A stretch of DNA of 64,000 nucleotides, taken from assembly GCA_945643635.1 (NCBI GenBank), contig CALZFC010000005.1:525001-589000 (forward strand), given 5' to 3'. Positions 21,265 through 33,378 of this stretch are shown one piece after another. Position numbers and translations under genes: made by a program. Numbering within the stretch: position 1 is the stretch's first letter; every line of letters begins with the position of its first letter. Origin of the DNA: Allodiplogaster sudhausi (taxonomy: Eukaryota; Nematoda; Chromadorea; Rhabditida; Diplogasteridae). The notes under the pieces are model-generated. The model was not told the DNA's origin. It searched no databases and was given only the letters and a program-made list of their open reading frames with translations.

Positions 21265-22430
21265 CTTCCTCGTGCGTTCGTTATCGAAATGGGCAACAGG
21301 AGTGAGTGTTTCAAAGACTCAGAACCTTTTCGATTGCCCAAGAGTTTCGCTGAATAGGAACGCTCGATCTATGTAGTGAGAGACTGACAATGAGAAACAG
21401 AAAAAGGGCGAGAATCAGAGTGGGAGATATGACGAGAGAGAGAGAGAGGGAGAGACGGAGCTAGGTAGTGAAAAGTGAGGAGAAAGAGAGAGAGGGAAGA
21501 GAGAGGGAAGAGAGAGAGGGAGAGAGAGGGAGAGAGAGAGCAATAGTGAGAGAGTGTGTGGACGAAAGAAAGAAATACATAGAGGAGCGATCGAAGAGCG
21601 GGGATTTGCCATGCGTTGTCAGCACTTCATAAAAGCTTCATTGGACTTTGAATCTCGATTATTGCATTCCTTCAGTTCTTTTTCCACTTTGAAAAGCCTT
21701 CGCTATCAAATGTTGAATTTTAAAGGAACATAATTTTCCTAAATGTTTTTCTTTGCGACATATGTACATTAGATATGTGTCACTGATGTGTCATTATTGA
21801 TACTTTTGTCTGCTTTTCTTCTATAATGAACGAGGAAGATATGTATGTGAGAGAAGGAACAGAAAAGCGCGAACAAAACAGTGACAGATGCTAGATGTCC
21901 ATCAATCGTTGATGAACATTCTTATTGAACAGATCATCAATTTTTAAGAAAAGTGAAATTGATTGCTTTGGACAAGCCATGCCACGAATTACTCCGCTTC
22001 CAAATGAGAACAATAGAATTATCTGAATCCTGTTCAGATGCTTGGCGACGATCGAATACGACTGTTAAAGGCCGAGGATCTCTCTGACGACGACGTTGAA
22101 GTCTATCAAGGTTAGAGCGAGAAATAAATCCACTTATTATTTCTTTGAATGGTGCGCTTTTGATGAATGAATATGAGCGGGTCAAAAGTTTTTCTATAAA
22201 TTAAAAATTTGCAGAAACTCTGATCAAGAAATTTTTACTATTATTTTGCTTACTAAGCTATAAATAGCAGTAAGAGCCGATGCCAGCAAATGTAATGTTT
22301 TCCTGTGAGCGCACTATCGGTTCTGGACTTATCAGTTAGCCAGCGAGTTTATTGTGTCCAAGTGGACAGATCATCACGTGGGCCTAATCAGTCGGAGCTT
22401 CCTAAATGATAGGACAGCAGGTTGCAGCGA
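21265..22430. other. no supported gene
   Basis: Between arm 2 and the LINE. Holds a GA tract at 21430-21545. A minus-strand open frame of 82 codons at 22185-21937 is AT-rich at third positions, unlike the clear genes, and is not supported. Confidence 0.5.
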
Positions 22431-22439
22431 TTAATTGTC

Positions 22440-22454
22440 CCCGCCTCTCTCCCT

Positions 22455-22500
<46 letters not shown>

Positions 22501-22590
22501 CTTCCTCTCGCTGCCTTTTCTCGGACTCTGCATCTTTCTCTATCCACTCTCCTCTCTTCTCTCTCCTCTCCCTTCCTCTCTGTTACTGTA

Positions 22591-22625
<35 letters not shown>

Positions 22626-22630
22626 CTCTC
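22440..22630. repeat. CT-rich microsatellite
   Basis: CT repeats immediately beside the 3' end of the LINE. Confidence 0.85.
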
Positions 22631-23130
22631 GCTAGTTGCTTTTCCTCGCTGCGAAATTTGTAAACATTCCATACCAATTCCTCACCGACAATTCCGTTAA
22701 ATTTGTTCAATTCAATTCAATTTCTTTATCGCATTGACCGATGTGGGCAAATATGTAGTAACATCATAATACTTGAGGAAACATAGTCTGGGCCAAGCAA
22801 TATAAATTAGAAATTATTAAAAAGAAAAAATAATAATACAAGAGATAACAAGATGACAAAACAAAATGGGGGCATGAGATGTAACGATTAAGAGACATTT
22901 TGTTGAGTTACAACGTAGGTACAATATTTACGGAATAAAGAAAGAGAATTCGAGGAGACATACTTTTCTTGTAAGGAGTTCCAGAGGCGGACAACACGAT
23001 AAGAGAGGCATGAACGCCTTGATCGGAGGGAGCGGAGAGGGGGAAGTCCTAGCTTATAAGGGTGACCACGGAGAGTGGAAGAATATTGGGAGGGGAGAGA
23101 GAAAAAGCGAGTATGATCAATAGGCGTAAG

Positions 23131-23869
23131 TTTTCTAACGATCTTAAATGTAGTGACTAAATCCGTGACTCTCCTGCGACATTCTAAGGAAATTAAGCCA
23201 AGGGAAACCAAACGTTCATTATAAGGCATTGGACAGCCTATGCGCTTAAAAATCGAGCGGGTATAACTGCGTTGAACTTTCTCAAGCGAGGTAATAGAAA
23301 ATGAAGAGGAGGGGTTCCAAACTTCTGAACAAGAATCTAATATTGGCAGAACATACACTTTGTACAATCGACATAGAATATGAATATTGCGTGTCTTAAA
23401 GGAGCGAAGAATGTATGCGGACCTAGCAGACGCTTTCCTAACAATTCCCTGAATATGCTCGTGGGTTGAGAGATCGGAGTCGTATGTTATTCCTAAGTCT
23501 TTGAAAGATGAAACAATGGGTAGGGCTACATTTCGGAGCGAGTACAAAAATTCGGGCTGACGCCCAATTGGAAGGACAACTGTCTTATCAAGAGAGATGG
23601 TGAGGCCCCATTTGCTAGACCATTTATCTACTGAGTTAAGAGCAGATTGGAGGAGGTTTGGGTTATTAAAAGTATACAGCTTAACATCATCTGCATAAAT
23701 GGTGTAGTGACAGCCTGAGGGAATGCAATCAACGATATCATTAATATAAATAATTAAAAGCAGAGGCCCAAGACAGGTACCTTGATTTACGCCGTTTCTT
23801 ATGGGGTACGTATGTGAAAATCATTATCTATGACAACCGATTGTGATCTATTGGCTAGAAAAGAAAAAG
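23131..23869. repeat. 739-bp tandem duplication, unit 1
   Basis: Starts TTTTCTAACGATC and is followed head-to-tail by an apparently identical unit at 23870-24608. Covers the YADD motif and the start of the C-terminal domain of ORF2. 739 is not a multiple of 3, so it breaks the frame. Confidence 0.92.
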
Positions 23870-24608
23870 TTTTCTAACGATCTTAAATGTAGTGACTAAA
23901 TCCGTGACTCTCCTGCGACATTCTAAGGAAATTAAGCCAAGGGAAACCAAACGTTCATTATAAGGCATTGGACAGCCTATGCGCTTAAAAATCGAGCGGG
24001 TATAACTGCGTTGAACTTTCTCAAGCGAGGTAATAGAAAATGAAGAGGAGGGGTTCCAAACTTCTGAACAAGAATCTAATATTGGCAGAACATACACTTT
24101 GTACAATCGACATAGAATATGAATATTGCGTGTCTTAAAGGAGCGAAGAATGTATGCGGACCTAGCAGACGCTTTCCTAACAATTCCCTGAATATGCTCG
24201 TGGGTTGAGAGATCGGAGTCGTATGTTATTCCTAAGTCTTTGAAAGATGAAACAATGGGTAGGGCTACATTTCGGAGCGAGTACAAAAATTCGGGCTGAC
24301 GCCCAATTGGAAGGACAACTGTCTTATCAAGAGAGATGGTGAGGCCCCATTTGCTAGACCATTTATCTACTGAGTTAAGAGCAGATTGGAGGAGGTTTGG
24401 GTTATTAAAAGTATACAGCTTAACATCATCTGCATAAATGGTGTAGTGACAGCCTGAGGGAATGCAATCAACGATATCATTAATATAAATAATTAAAAGC
24501 AGAGGCCCAAGACAGGTACCTTGATTTACGCCGTTTCTTATGGGGTACGTATGTGAAAATCATTATCTATGACAACCGATTGTGATCTATTGGCTAGAAA
24601 AGAATCAA
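23870..24608. repeat. 739-bp tandem duplication, unit 2
   Basis: Second unit. By eye I found no difference from unit 1 over its whole length, whereas other duplications in this window have diverged. Confidence 0.92.
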
Positions 24609-26610
24609 AAAAGCGGAGAAGGCTACCAGAAATGCCTATTCGAGCTAGCTTATAAAGGAGATGCTGCCTGGGCACGGTGTCAAAGGCCTTACTGTAATCA
24701 ATGAAAACAGTGCTAATATATTGACCGGCATCAAGAGAAGAGTGCCAGTCATTAAGCGTGGTAAGAAGGGCGGAAGAGACAGAGTGACGGGGTCGAAAAC
24801 CGAATTGGAATGGGGATAGGATCGAGTGATCTTCTAGATAACAGAACATCTTACGAGCAATAATGCGCTCCATTACTTTCGATAAAGAACACGTAAGAGA
24901 TATTGGTCTATAATTAGAACACTCCTGACGGGAACCTTTGCTCTTATATACAGGGCGGATAAGAGCGTGCGACCAGATCTTGGGAATTCTACCATATAAC
25001 ATTATTCGGCTAAATAAGATTGTGATTGGGGTGCTAAGAGAGTTGGCTGCATTCTTGAGAAAAATATAAGGGACCTTATCAGGTGAAGTAGAGTTTCGGT
25101 TGGGGAGCTTACTGAGAGCACGATGAATAACATCAGAGCTAAATTCAATGTAATCAAGATTATGGCAGGTCTGGGTAGGGAAAGGGGGAGGAGGAGGAGG
25201 CGAGGTGGAGAACGAAGTAGAACAACTTTGAAAATAGTCAGAAAAAGCGTTAGCCTTATCAAGGGTACTAGTACAAATTCTAGAAGAAGTTTTGATTGGT
25301 CCAATGCGTGTATTCTCCTTAATACAACCGTTAGCATACCTATAAAGCAGTTTCATATTGGATTTGGATGAAATCTTATCTTCTAGTTTTCTCCTATGGT
25401 TATATAAAGCTTTCTTGAGTTTACGATTGGTACGAATGAATGGGGAGAGGCCAAGGGATAGACGGGACTGATAAGGTGATCACAAGCACGGGCTAGCCGT
25501 TGAATACCGTATGGAAACTGCGGGTGAGAAAGTGATACATTTTTAACTGGGATGAAATTTTCAATAGCAAAATGGACTTTTTCTAAAAAGGCAGCGTAAG
25601 CTAGATCGATGTCATCAGTAGACCCTAGCAAAAATGTCCAATCAATTGATAACAGAAACGAATTTATCGCCGACCAGTCGGCCTTTCTAAAATCTAAAGC
25701 AATGAAAGATGACGATGAGGGAGGAGAAGGAAAAGGAATAGAGAAAGTAACGATGGAGTGGTCTAGTGTAGGGAGAGGGGGAAGGACTTGACATTGGGTG
25801 ACCAGTGAGTTATCAGTTGATAATACCAGATCTAGGAGAGCTGATTGTCGAGTAGGGGCCGGGACATGTTGGGTGAGAAAGTGGGTATCACAAAGAGAGA
25901 GCAACGATGCGGAGGTAGAAGAGAGGGCAAGAGTGGCAGCATAGGGAAGAGCGCTATACTCGTTCCAGTCGATATCGGGGCAATTAAAATCTCCAGCAAT
26001 AATGTGATTGTAATTGTTCAACTCTAAAATAGACTCATGAATAGTATCTAGGCAGGCTGTGAAGTCATTAATTGGACAGGCCGGACTCTTATAGACGCAG
26101 TGAAGGATGATTGTAAGGGAATCGCAAGTAATGGCAGCAGTGACTAGTTGGCAGTACTTGCCGAAGCTTGTGGAAACTAATAAATAAGACGGGTATCTAG
26201 ACTCAATGAGAAGACACCACCACCATAGTTATCGCATATTCTATCGGAACGAAAAACATTAAAATGTCCGTTAAGAGAGAGCATAGCGTCAGAGACAGAG
26301 TCGGGGGTAGCCCAGGTTTCGGTAAGGAAAAAGATGTCAATCTTGTTCTGAGAGCAAAAATATTCAAGGAGTGGGAACTTTCTACCGATAGATCTAATAT
26401 TTATAAGGGAACATGAGAGAGGATGGGGGTTTGAACAAGAAATGGAGCTGACGGAGGGCGATTCTAAGTGAGGAGCTACCTATTGGGAAGAGACGGGGAC
26501 GGAATGAGAGAGTGGCTGACTCATTGACGGCGAGAGAGCGGCCGGCGGTGTCTGCTCGGCCATCGACTGGTCGGCCGGAGAGCCGTCGATCGTCTCGAGC
26601 CGGAACGCCT

Positions 26611-27564
26611 TCACTCGCTCGTGCTGCCCGTGACCGTCGTGCCTCCGCTTGCTCGCGGAGCTGCTACCTCTGCTTCTGCCGCCACCAGGACGACGCGTAG
26701 TAGATCGGCCGCCACGGACCGAGTTGGATGAGGGAGGAAGGCGGTGCGGCGCCTCCTGCTGCCGTCTCTTCTCCAGGGCGGCTCGGCTGCGTGGCGGCAA
26801 CTCTCTCGGGTTACGGAGGCGGTGGATGCGTAGATCACGTACTCGAGGCGGCCCGCTTCGGCATTGCGGCGGTCGCACTGGCGTCGGAGATCCGCGTCGT
26901 ACTCCAACTGCTGCTTGGTGTAGTCCGGCCTGGCGTAGATATGTGGAGAGTTGGAGAGGGCGGGAAGGCAGCGAGAGCCCTTGACGTGGGTGAGGAAGTG
27001 GTCGCGAGTCGGTTGATCAGCGAATTGTATCTTCAGGGGTCTCGGCCGTGAGGAGTTAGGGTGGCGAGTGGGGGGATGGTGATGGCAGGTAATGCCAGAG
27101 AGAGAACAGCCATCAGCAGAGATGAGTGGTCGAAGGGAGGGGTCACTGGCGCCTCGAATGACGGAGATGAGGAAGGCGGTGTCTTGCTCAGCTGTCTCTT
27201 GTTCACTCGTCTTCTCTTCTAAGCCGACGATGACTGCACGAGTAGCCTTCTCCAGAATGAGAGGCTGGGACTCGAGCGTGCGTGCGACAGCAGACGAGAC
27301 AGCGGCGTAGGTGAGGGGACCACTGGGAGACGACTGGGCCGGGGAGACGATGTTGAGTAGTGTGTCAGTGAAGCGGTCGAACGCTTCAGTCAGCTTGGCC
27401 AGGATAAGGGAGTTCTGGTCGACGAGGGTGGCACGGAGAGAGTCCATCTTCCGATCGAGGTGGACGAGAAGGGACTCCGAGACCCTGTCCACGATGGCAG
27501 AGACAAGTTCGGAGTTGCCATTGTGGAGGGAGGAAGAGGGTGGAGGGGATATTTTACGGCCCAT
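26611..27564 (-). CDS. LINE ORF1 protein
   Basis: One open frame of 317 codons. The N-terminal ~70 residues are predicted helical (MGRKISPPPSSSLHNGNSEL, then a heptad-like stretch with DRKMDSLRATLVDQNSLILA), fitting a coiled-coil trimerisation region. The middle has RPLKIQFADQPTRDHFL and ARPDYTKQQLEYDADLRRQ, the RRM-like pattern seen in many LINE ORF1 proteins. The C-terminus is Arg-rich, but the last ~60 residues may be out of the original frame. ORF1 proteins bind RNA and act as chaperones in retrotransposition. Confidence 0.75.
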   Translation of the reverse strand: MGRKISPPPSSSLHNGNSELVSAIVDRVSESLLVHLDRKMDSLRATLVDQNSLILAKLTEAFDRFTDTLLNIVSPAQSSPSGPLTYAAVSSAVARTLESQPLILEKATRAVIVGLEEKTSEQETAEQDTAFLISVIRGASDPSLRPLISADGCSLSGITCHHHPPTRHPNSSRPRPLKIQFADQPTRDHFLTHVKGSRCLPALSNSPHIYARPDYTKQQLEYDADLRRQCDRRNAEAGRLEYVIYASTASVTRESCRHAAEPPWRRDGSRRRRTAFLPHPTRSVAADLLRVVLVAAEAEVAAPRASGGTTVTGSTSE

Positions 27565-27603
27565 TAGGTGAGAGAGGCGAACAGAGAGCAGCCGTCTCTC
27601 ACG

Positions 27604-27688
27604 TGATCAGGGACTACGTGTGATCAGGGACTACGTGTGATCAGGGACTACGTGTGATCAGGGACTACGTGTGATCAGGGACTACGTG
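27604..27688. repeat. five 17-bp tandem repeats at LINE 5' end
   Basis: Unit GTGATCAGGGACTACGT repeated five times head-to-tail with no visible differences, just upstream of ORF1 on the element's strand. Each unit contains the palindrome TGATCA and a GTAGTC core (minus strand). The position suggests 5'-UTR/promoter monomers or the boundary of the element. Confidence 0.9.
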
Positions 27689-27689
27689 T

Positions 27690-28478
27690 GTTCGCTCCTC
27701 TAGGACGAATACAACGTGCAACATAACGCACACTGCTTTTTGTATTGTTAGACCTTAATACGGAGCTTTATTTCTAAAGCATCGCTTAGGAAATCCGTTG
27801 TGCGCTGTTAGTGAAATCCATGAAATGTTAATATAAATGTGATGCATTCTGCTCACTTCCCTACTTTGAACTCTTCGTTTCAATTTTCTCTCTCGATCTC
27901 TGTTTCTCTTCTTTCTCTCTCATTCTCTAACAAAACCTTCACTGACCATTTTGCTCTTTTCTCCGACTCTATCAGCAAATGTCCTTATTAAATGGGAAAC
28001 TAAAACTAATTTCCTACTTTGAATGCTAGAGTGGAGAAATCTTTATTGCTTGCTGTAACCCTTCAATCTGTTTTGCAGGGAAACTTGATTCTTTAACGGA
28101 GCTTAAAACTCGTTGGGCAAGAAGGAGAAACAAATTCACTTTCCTTTTTTTTCCCAATCTCTGTTTTCCACTTCATCGTAAATATGGAGAACTATTAAAA
28201 ATCTAAAAGCTTAATTTGAAAAGACATATCATGGCCAAGGGAACTCGTTCCACTTCACATCCGTCTATTTCGAATGATTGTGAATATGGTGCCTCTTTCG
28301 TCTTACTTTTATTTTTCATATATACATAGTGGCCTTCGCTTTTGCGAGGTTGTTAATTTGTTTCAGTGGTAGTAGATTATCATTGTGATTGAATCGTGCT
28401 CCATGAAAGCACCTGTCAATTTCCGGGTCTGCTCGCCAAAGAGGCTTCTTCTCTTGCCGCCACTCCTTCTCTCTCGGC
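27690..28478. other. intergenic, no supported gene
   Basis: AT-rich sequence between the LINE and the beta-mannosidase gene. No TATA box or other clear promoter element was recognised. Confidence 0.5.
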
Positions 28479-28617
28479 ATGGCCGGCCTGGCTGCCATTC
28501 TCGTCCTCTCCGCCCTCGTCGTCACTCGCTTCTTGTTCGCGGAAGCCGGCCCTCTCCTCTTCTCGCTCGACGGCGCATGGAACTTCACCAACACACCCAA
28601 GGGCGGCGACAGAGCCA

Positions 28618-28670
<53 letters not shown>

Positions 28671-29924
28671 GCAAAGAAAGAATGAGAGATAATTAACTTT
28701 CTTTATATTTATCTGCAAACAAATGTGCTGTACATAGCTATACAAGTACATACATTTTTGTTTATAAATCCATTTCTAGCGAGAAAATATAAAAGAAAAA
28801 AAATTGAATACATATAGTTAAAAAAAGAAATACATGAAAGCGCTTTTCAGACCGGCCTCGGCAACGTGCCGGGTGACATCTTCACGGATCTGAAGAAGGC
28901 CGGGCTGATTGACGAGCCCCTCTACTCGGACAATGACAAGAAACTGCGATGGGCGGCACGCGAGAATTGGACGTACACCAAGCAGTTCTCGCTCGACGAT
29001 CACTTCCTCGAGGTGCATTCTTATCTTCTCTTTCTATTCTCTTCTGCAGCAACTCACACATCGCTTTGTTTCTGTTCTGACTCTCTCTCCCTTTCTCTCT
29101 CACACTCTCACCCTCTCTTTCTCTCTAACTGTCTCTCTCTCTCACACTGTCTCTCTCTGGCTCTCTCTCTCTCTCTTTCCCCCAAGCGTTCTTCAATTCT
29201 CCTCGAATTCGACGGCCTCGACACCGTGGCTGATGTTCTTCTGAACGGCAATCCCATCCTCCGTGCCCAGAATCAGTTCGTCAAGTACACCGTGGACGTC
29301 ACGAAACAAATAAAGGTGCATTCTTATATTTGTAGCCATTTCTATTTATTGTTATCAAATGCGGCAAATCGAATGTGTGTTTAGAATGCCGACAATCTCT
29401 TAGAAGTTGCATTTCTATCGCCACTCGACTACGTTGAAGCTCAATCAAAAAAGTATGAGGTTAGCAAGAAATAGCTCAATCAATTTTTTTTTCTCTGCCG
29501 AGTAGTAAACATGAAAGTTAATACATTAATTAATTTTTAACGATGAATTTAATACGTGAGCTGCATTGATATTAAAATTATTAAACAAAAGAAAAGTCTC
29601 TATTTAGAGTTTTCGTAAACGTTATACGAGAGAGATATTTAGCGCAATTTTGGCCACTCGATTCCTCCAGAGTGTACGCCTGAGATCTTCCACGGCGAAT
29701 GCCGACCGAACTTCATCAGGTCATCCTTTTAAATTTATATAAAAAAGAAAATTGATGCAAAAAGATACGCTTATTTGAAGTAACTTGACTTCTCTCTCCT
29801 TCTCTCTCGCTATCTCTTTCTTGTATCATCTCTCTCCAGACATCGCAATTTTTCGTTATATGTATGTATCTTTCCCACTCATTCCCTCTAGTCTTCGATA
29901 TCTCTCTCTCTCTCTCTCTCGTCC

Positions 29925-29967
<43 letters not shown>

Positions 29968-30220
29968 CTCTCGTCCGTTCTCTCTCTCGGTCTCACGTCC
30001 GTTCTCTCTCTCTCTCTCTCTCGTCCTCTCGCTCTCTCACTCTCTCTCGTCCGTCCTCTCTCTCTCTCGCTCTCTCTCGTCCGTCCTCTCTCTCTCTCTC
30101 GCTCTCTCGCTTTCTCGTCCGTTCTCTCTCTCTCTCTCTCTCGCTCTCTCGTCCGTTCTCTCTCTCTACCTCTCTTTCTGTCTCTCTCTCTCTCTCGCTC
30201 TCTCGTCCGTTCTCTCTCTC

Positions 30221-30268
<48 letters not shown>

Positions 30269-33201
30269 GAAAGATGCAAGCGTCCTTCTCGTGGGACTGG
30301 GGTCCTGCCTTTCCGACAGTGGGCATCTGGCTGCCTGCTCGTCTCGTTGCCTTTGATGAAGTCTACCTTCAGCATCTGACGGCGACGGCCACGAGGACGG
30401 CAGGTGATTGAAATATACATGTTAAAATTTAATATTTGATAAATAATTTTAATTAGCCTTTCCAATTTTTATTTTAATAATAATTTAACGCCTTCTGAAG
30501 AAAAAACCATTAAATATATAAATAGCTTTATTTTGGAAGATGATTTCGAAGTGGAAGTGACTGCTGAGATCCGTCGCGGTCTTTCGTTGCTACCTTCCAA
30601 GAAGGTAGAGCTGGTCGTCGCCATTCCAGAGTTGGGCATCAAGGAAAGGACGAAGATTGAATTCACTGACAAGACACAATTTGATATGCAACTTACGCTC
30701 AAAGTGCCGCGTAGTCAGGTTATTGATTTTTGAAGCAAAAGAGAATCATTATTGATTTTTCCTTACGAGACATATTAATGTTTATATTCTTAATCAGCTC
30801 GTTGATTCTATCAATTGCCTGTACTTTTTGTTAGGTGGAACTGTGGTGGCCAAACGGGTATGGCGTGCAAAAGCTCTATTCGATAGAAGCTAAGCTGCAT
30901 GCTGGCGATGGTTTGTATCTTCATTCTATAGCACAAAGTGTAGATCTTCTTTGCATCTATCATCTCATTTCTAGGTTTACATGCAGATTCTTACAATGAT
31001 CAATTTAAGCAATTTTTTAAAACAAAAAAATGAAATTACGATTAAGAGTTCGCCGACTCCAAGGCCGTCAAATTTGGCTTCCGCCACGTGGAGCTCGTCC
31101 AGGACTTTGTCGACGAGGAAAAGCATCAAAATGGAAGACACTTCTTCTTCAGTATCAACGACGTTCCCGTCTTTCTCAAGGGTAGGAATGGTTGCAAGAG
31201 ATGTTCTGACGTTGTTTGATAGTAAGCTTTTTAATCCATTTATGTCTAATAAACAATAGCTGATTGTGAGTGGCTTTATAGTGATAAAGAATTAATTACG
31301 AAATAAAAATATTTCAAGCACTCTCGTTTTCTTTACCTGAACTCTTTGAGGCACAAACTGGATTCCGATTCACGCCCTTCCGGCGCAGAATCACTCGGCA
31401 CGCCTTGAATTCCTGCTCGAGTCCTCGCGCGTTGCTGGTGAATTGGGAGACGAGGAATTTTGTCGTTGTAGTTATTTTCTGTTTTTAATTATTTTTATTT
31501 TTATATTTTAATTTCTTTAACATTTCTTGCAGAAATGAACGCGATGCGAGTATGGGGCGGTGGCCGCTACGAATCGGACGAGTTCTATGAGCTGGCCGAC
31601 CAGAAGGGCATTCTCATCTGGCAGGTCTCCCGTTTTTTTTAAATCTCAATTTTTTATGATGTCATATTTTATTTCACTAATTCTGTTTTTTTACTGCAGG
31701 ATTTCATGTTCGCATGCAATCTTTATCCGGCCGACCAAGAATTTTTGAATTCCGTCATGGTCGAAGTCAAGCAACAGGTAAGAGATACTCCGGCAATGCG
31801 TTCATTTTCTTTCTAAAACATTAGAAAAAAAATGAACGTCCGGAAAGATGAGAATGAAAAATATCAGTCTGTATTGAGGTGAATCGTCTCAAAAGTCACC
31901 CGTCCATCTTGCTCTTCGCCGGCAACAACGAGAACGAGTTAGGCCTTCGCGGAGGCTGGTTCTACGCCCAGAACTACTCTAGTAAGTCATTTGTGGTGAA
32001 ATTAACTTTTGAATCTCCCGCGGAAGTTCAAGAAATAGAGATATGTATGTAACAAGAAAAAGAAGAACTTCCATTTTCGATGAGCAAATGGACAACGACT
32101 ACAAGCTTCTCTACAAGGACACGATGCTGCCGTTGGTGACGTCACTCGACAAGAGCAGAGAATATCTTCTCTCCAGTCCATCCAACGGCATTGAGACATT
32201 CAAGTTAATAATCTATCATCTATTTCTAATCTTGCACTTTTCAGTAACCATAGCAATTGAATTAATTTATCCTAATTAATATATAAAATAATTATACAAT
32301 TTGACAATGCCGACGAGATTATATTTGGCTCTGGAAAAGAAAAAAAAGATGCTTTTTGTGTCACTCTGACTTCTTCATAATTTCTTCAGAGCAGGAGGCA
32401 TCTCTCCTGAGCCTGGTTCCTCCCTTTATGGCGACGTCCACTTCTACAACGAATTCATGAACATGTGGAAGGATGCGACGTATCCGACTCCGCGCTGCGC
32501 CACCGAATACGGGCTGCAGAGCGTGCCAGCCAGGTGGGCAAGAAAGGAGAGAGTGGGAGAGAGACGATGTAGGAAAGGAGAGAGTGAGAGAGAGAGCGAC
32601 ACCGAGAGAGAGTGAGAGAAAGAATAAGAGAGAGAGAGAGTGAAGAGGGAGTGAAAGAGAGAGAAATCAAGTGAGAGAGAGAGAATGAAATTGAGAGAGA
32701 GGGAGAGGGAAAATGAGAGAGAGGTACAGAATTTGAGAGAGAGTTAAAGAGTGAAGTAAAGTAGATCGTACACGACCGAGCAAGAGAAAGAGCGAGGAGG
32801 GACACAGAAAGAATTAAAGGAGTTTTCTTGCAGATCGACAATGCTTCGCTCGCTAAATGACAGTGACTTTAACTACTTCTCTCCTTCGATGACTTGGCGG
32901 CAGCACCATCCGGGTGGCGAGATGACACTTCTCACCATGATCTTCACTCACTTTCCGGTTTGGATCGAATGGACGGGTGGGCGGAGCTTGTTATAAGTGA
33001 TTGCCAATTCAGATGCCGAAAGGTTGCGACTCCGAGCGACGCAACGACGGAGCCGCCATTCAAGAGTGCGTAAAGAATGAGAAGGCATTCAGTGACAGAT
33101 TCGTCTACTTCACGCAGCTGCATCAGGCAATTGCTTACAAGGCAGAGACGGAACATTATCTCAGGTGAGAGAGCGAGAGAGCGAGAGACAGGGTGGGATA
33201 A

Positions 33202-33235
<34 letters not shown>

Positions 33236-33342
33236 CGAGAGAGAGAGATAGAAAACGAGAGAGAGGAGAGAAAGCGAGAGAGATAGAACACGAGAGAGAT
33301 AGAAAACGAGAGAGAGAGAGAAAGCGAGAGAGAGAGATAGAA

Positions 33343-33378
<36 letters not shown>

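Larger units (their letters stand above)
18215..21265. repeat. inverted duplication, arm 2
   Basis: Reverse-complement match of 5055-7660; about 450 bp longer, mainly because its CT tracts (18320-18660, 19565-19975) are longer. The inner end overlaps the last exon of the DUF273-like gene, and a fragment of that exon (EGGKST) is also found in reverse at the inner end of arm 1 (about 7635-7660). Confidence 0.85.
22888..26470 (-). pseudogene. LINE ORF2 (endonuclease - reverse transcriptase), decayed
   Basis: Endonuclease part: INIRSIGRKFPLLEYFCSQN at about 26400, FLTETW, then after a frameshift near 26215 the IIAGDFNCPDIDW motif (about 26000). RT part: SNYRPISLTC (about 24920), FGFRPRHSVSSAL, VFIDYSKAFDTVPR with the first catalytic Asp, NQGTCLGPLL, and YADDVKLY (23680 and again 24420). 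C-terminal part: LGITYDSDLSTHEHI, PILDSCSEVWNPS. Frames shift near 26215, 25480, 25380 and 24540 and at the 739-bp duplication junction. No functional protein can be made from this copy. Confidence 0.88.
22709..27690 (-). mobile_element. non-LTR retrotransposon (LINE), Jockey/CR1-like
   Basis: Minus-strand element of about 5 kb. From its 5' end: five 17-bp tandem repeats, ORF1 from 27564, an EN domain, an RT domain and a C-terminal thumb/finger region ending near 22888. The 3' tail is a short run of ATTGA repeats (transcript strand: GAAATTGAATTGAATTGAAC, 22709-22733), as in CR1/L2-type elements that end in short repeats rather than poly(A). ORF2 carries several frameshifts and a 739-bp tandem duplication, so this copy is dead. 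Target-site duplications were not identified. Confidence 0.88.

Noticed and set aside
26480..27571. Plus-strand and second-frame ORFs across LINE ORF1
   Set aside because: Shadows of the 317-codon ORF1 in GC-rich sequence.
27604..27688. CRISPR-like array
   Set aside because: The 17-bp units are directly contiguous with no spacers, and the genome is eukaryotic.
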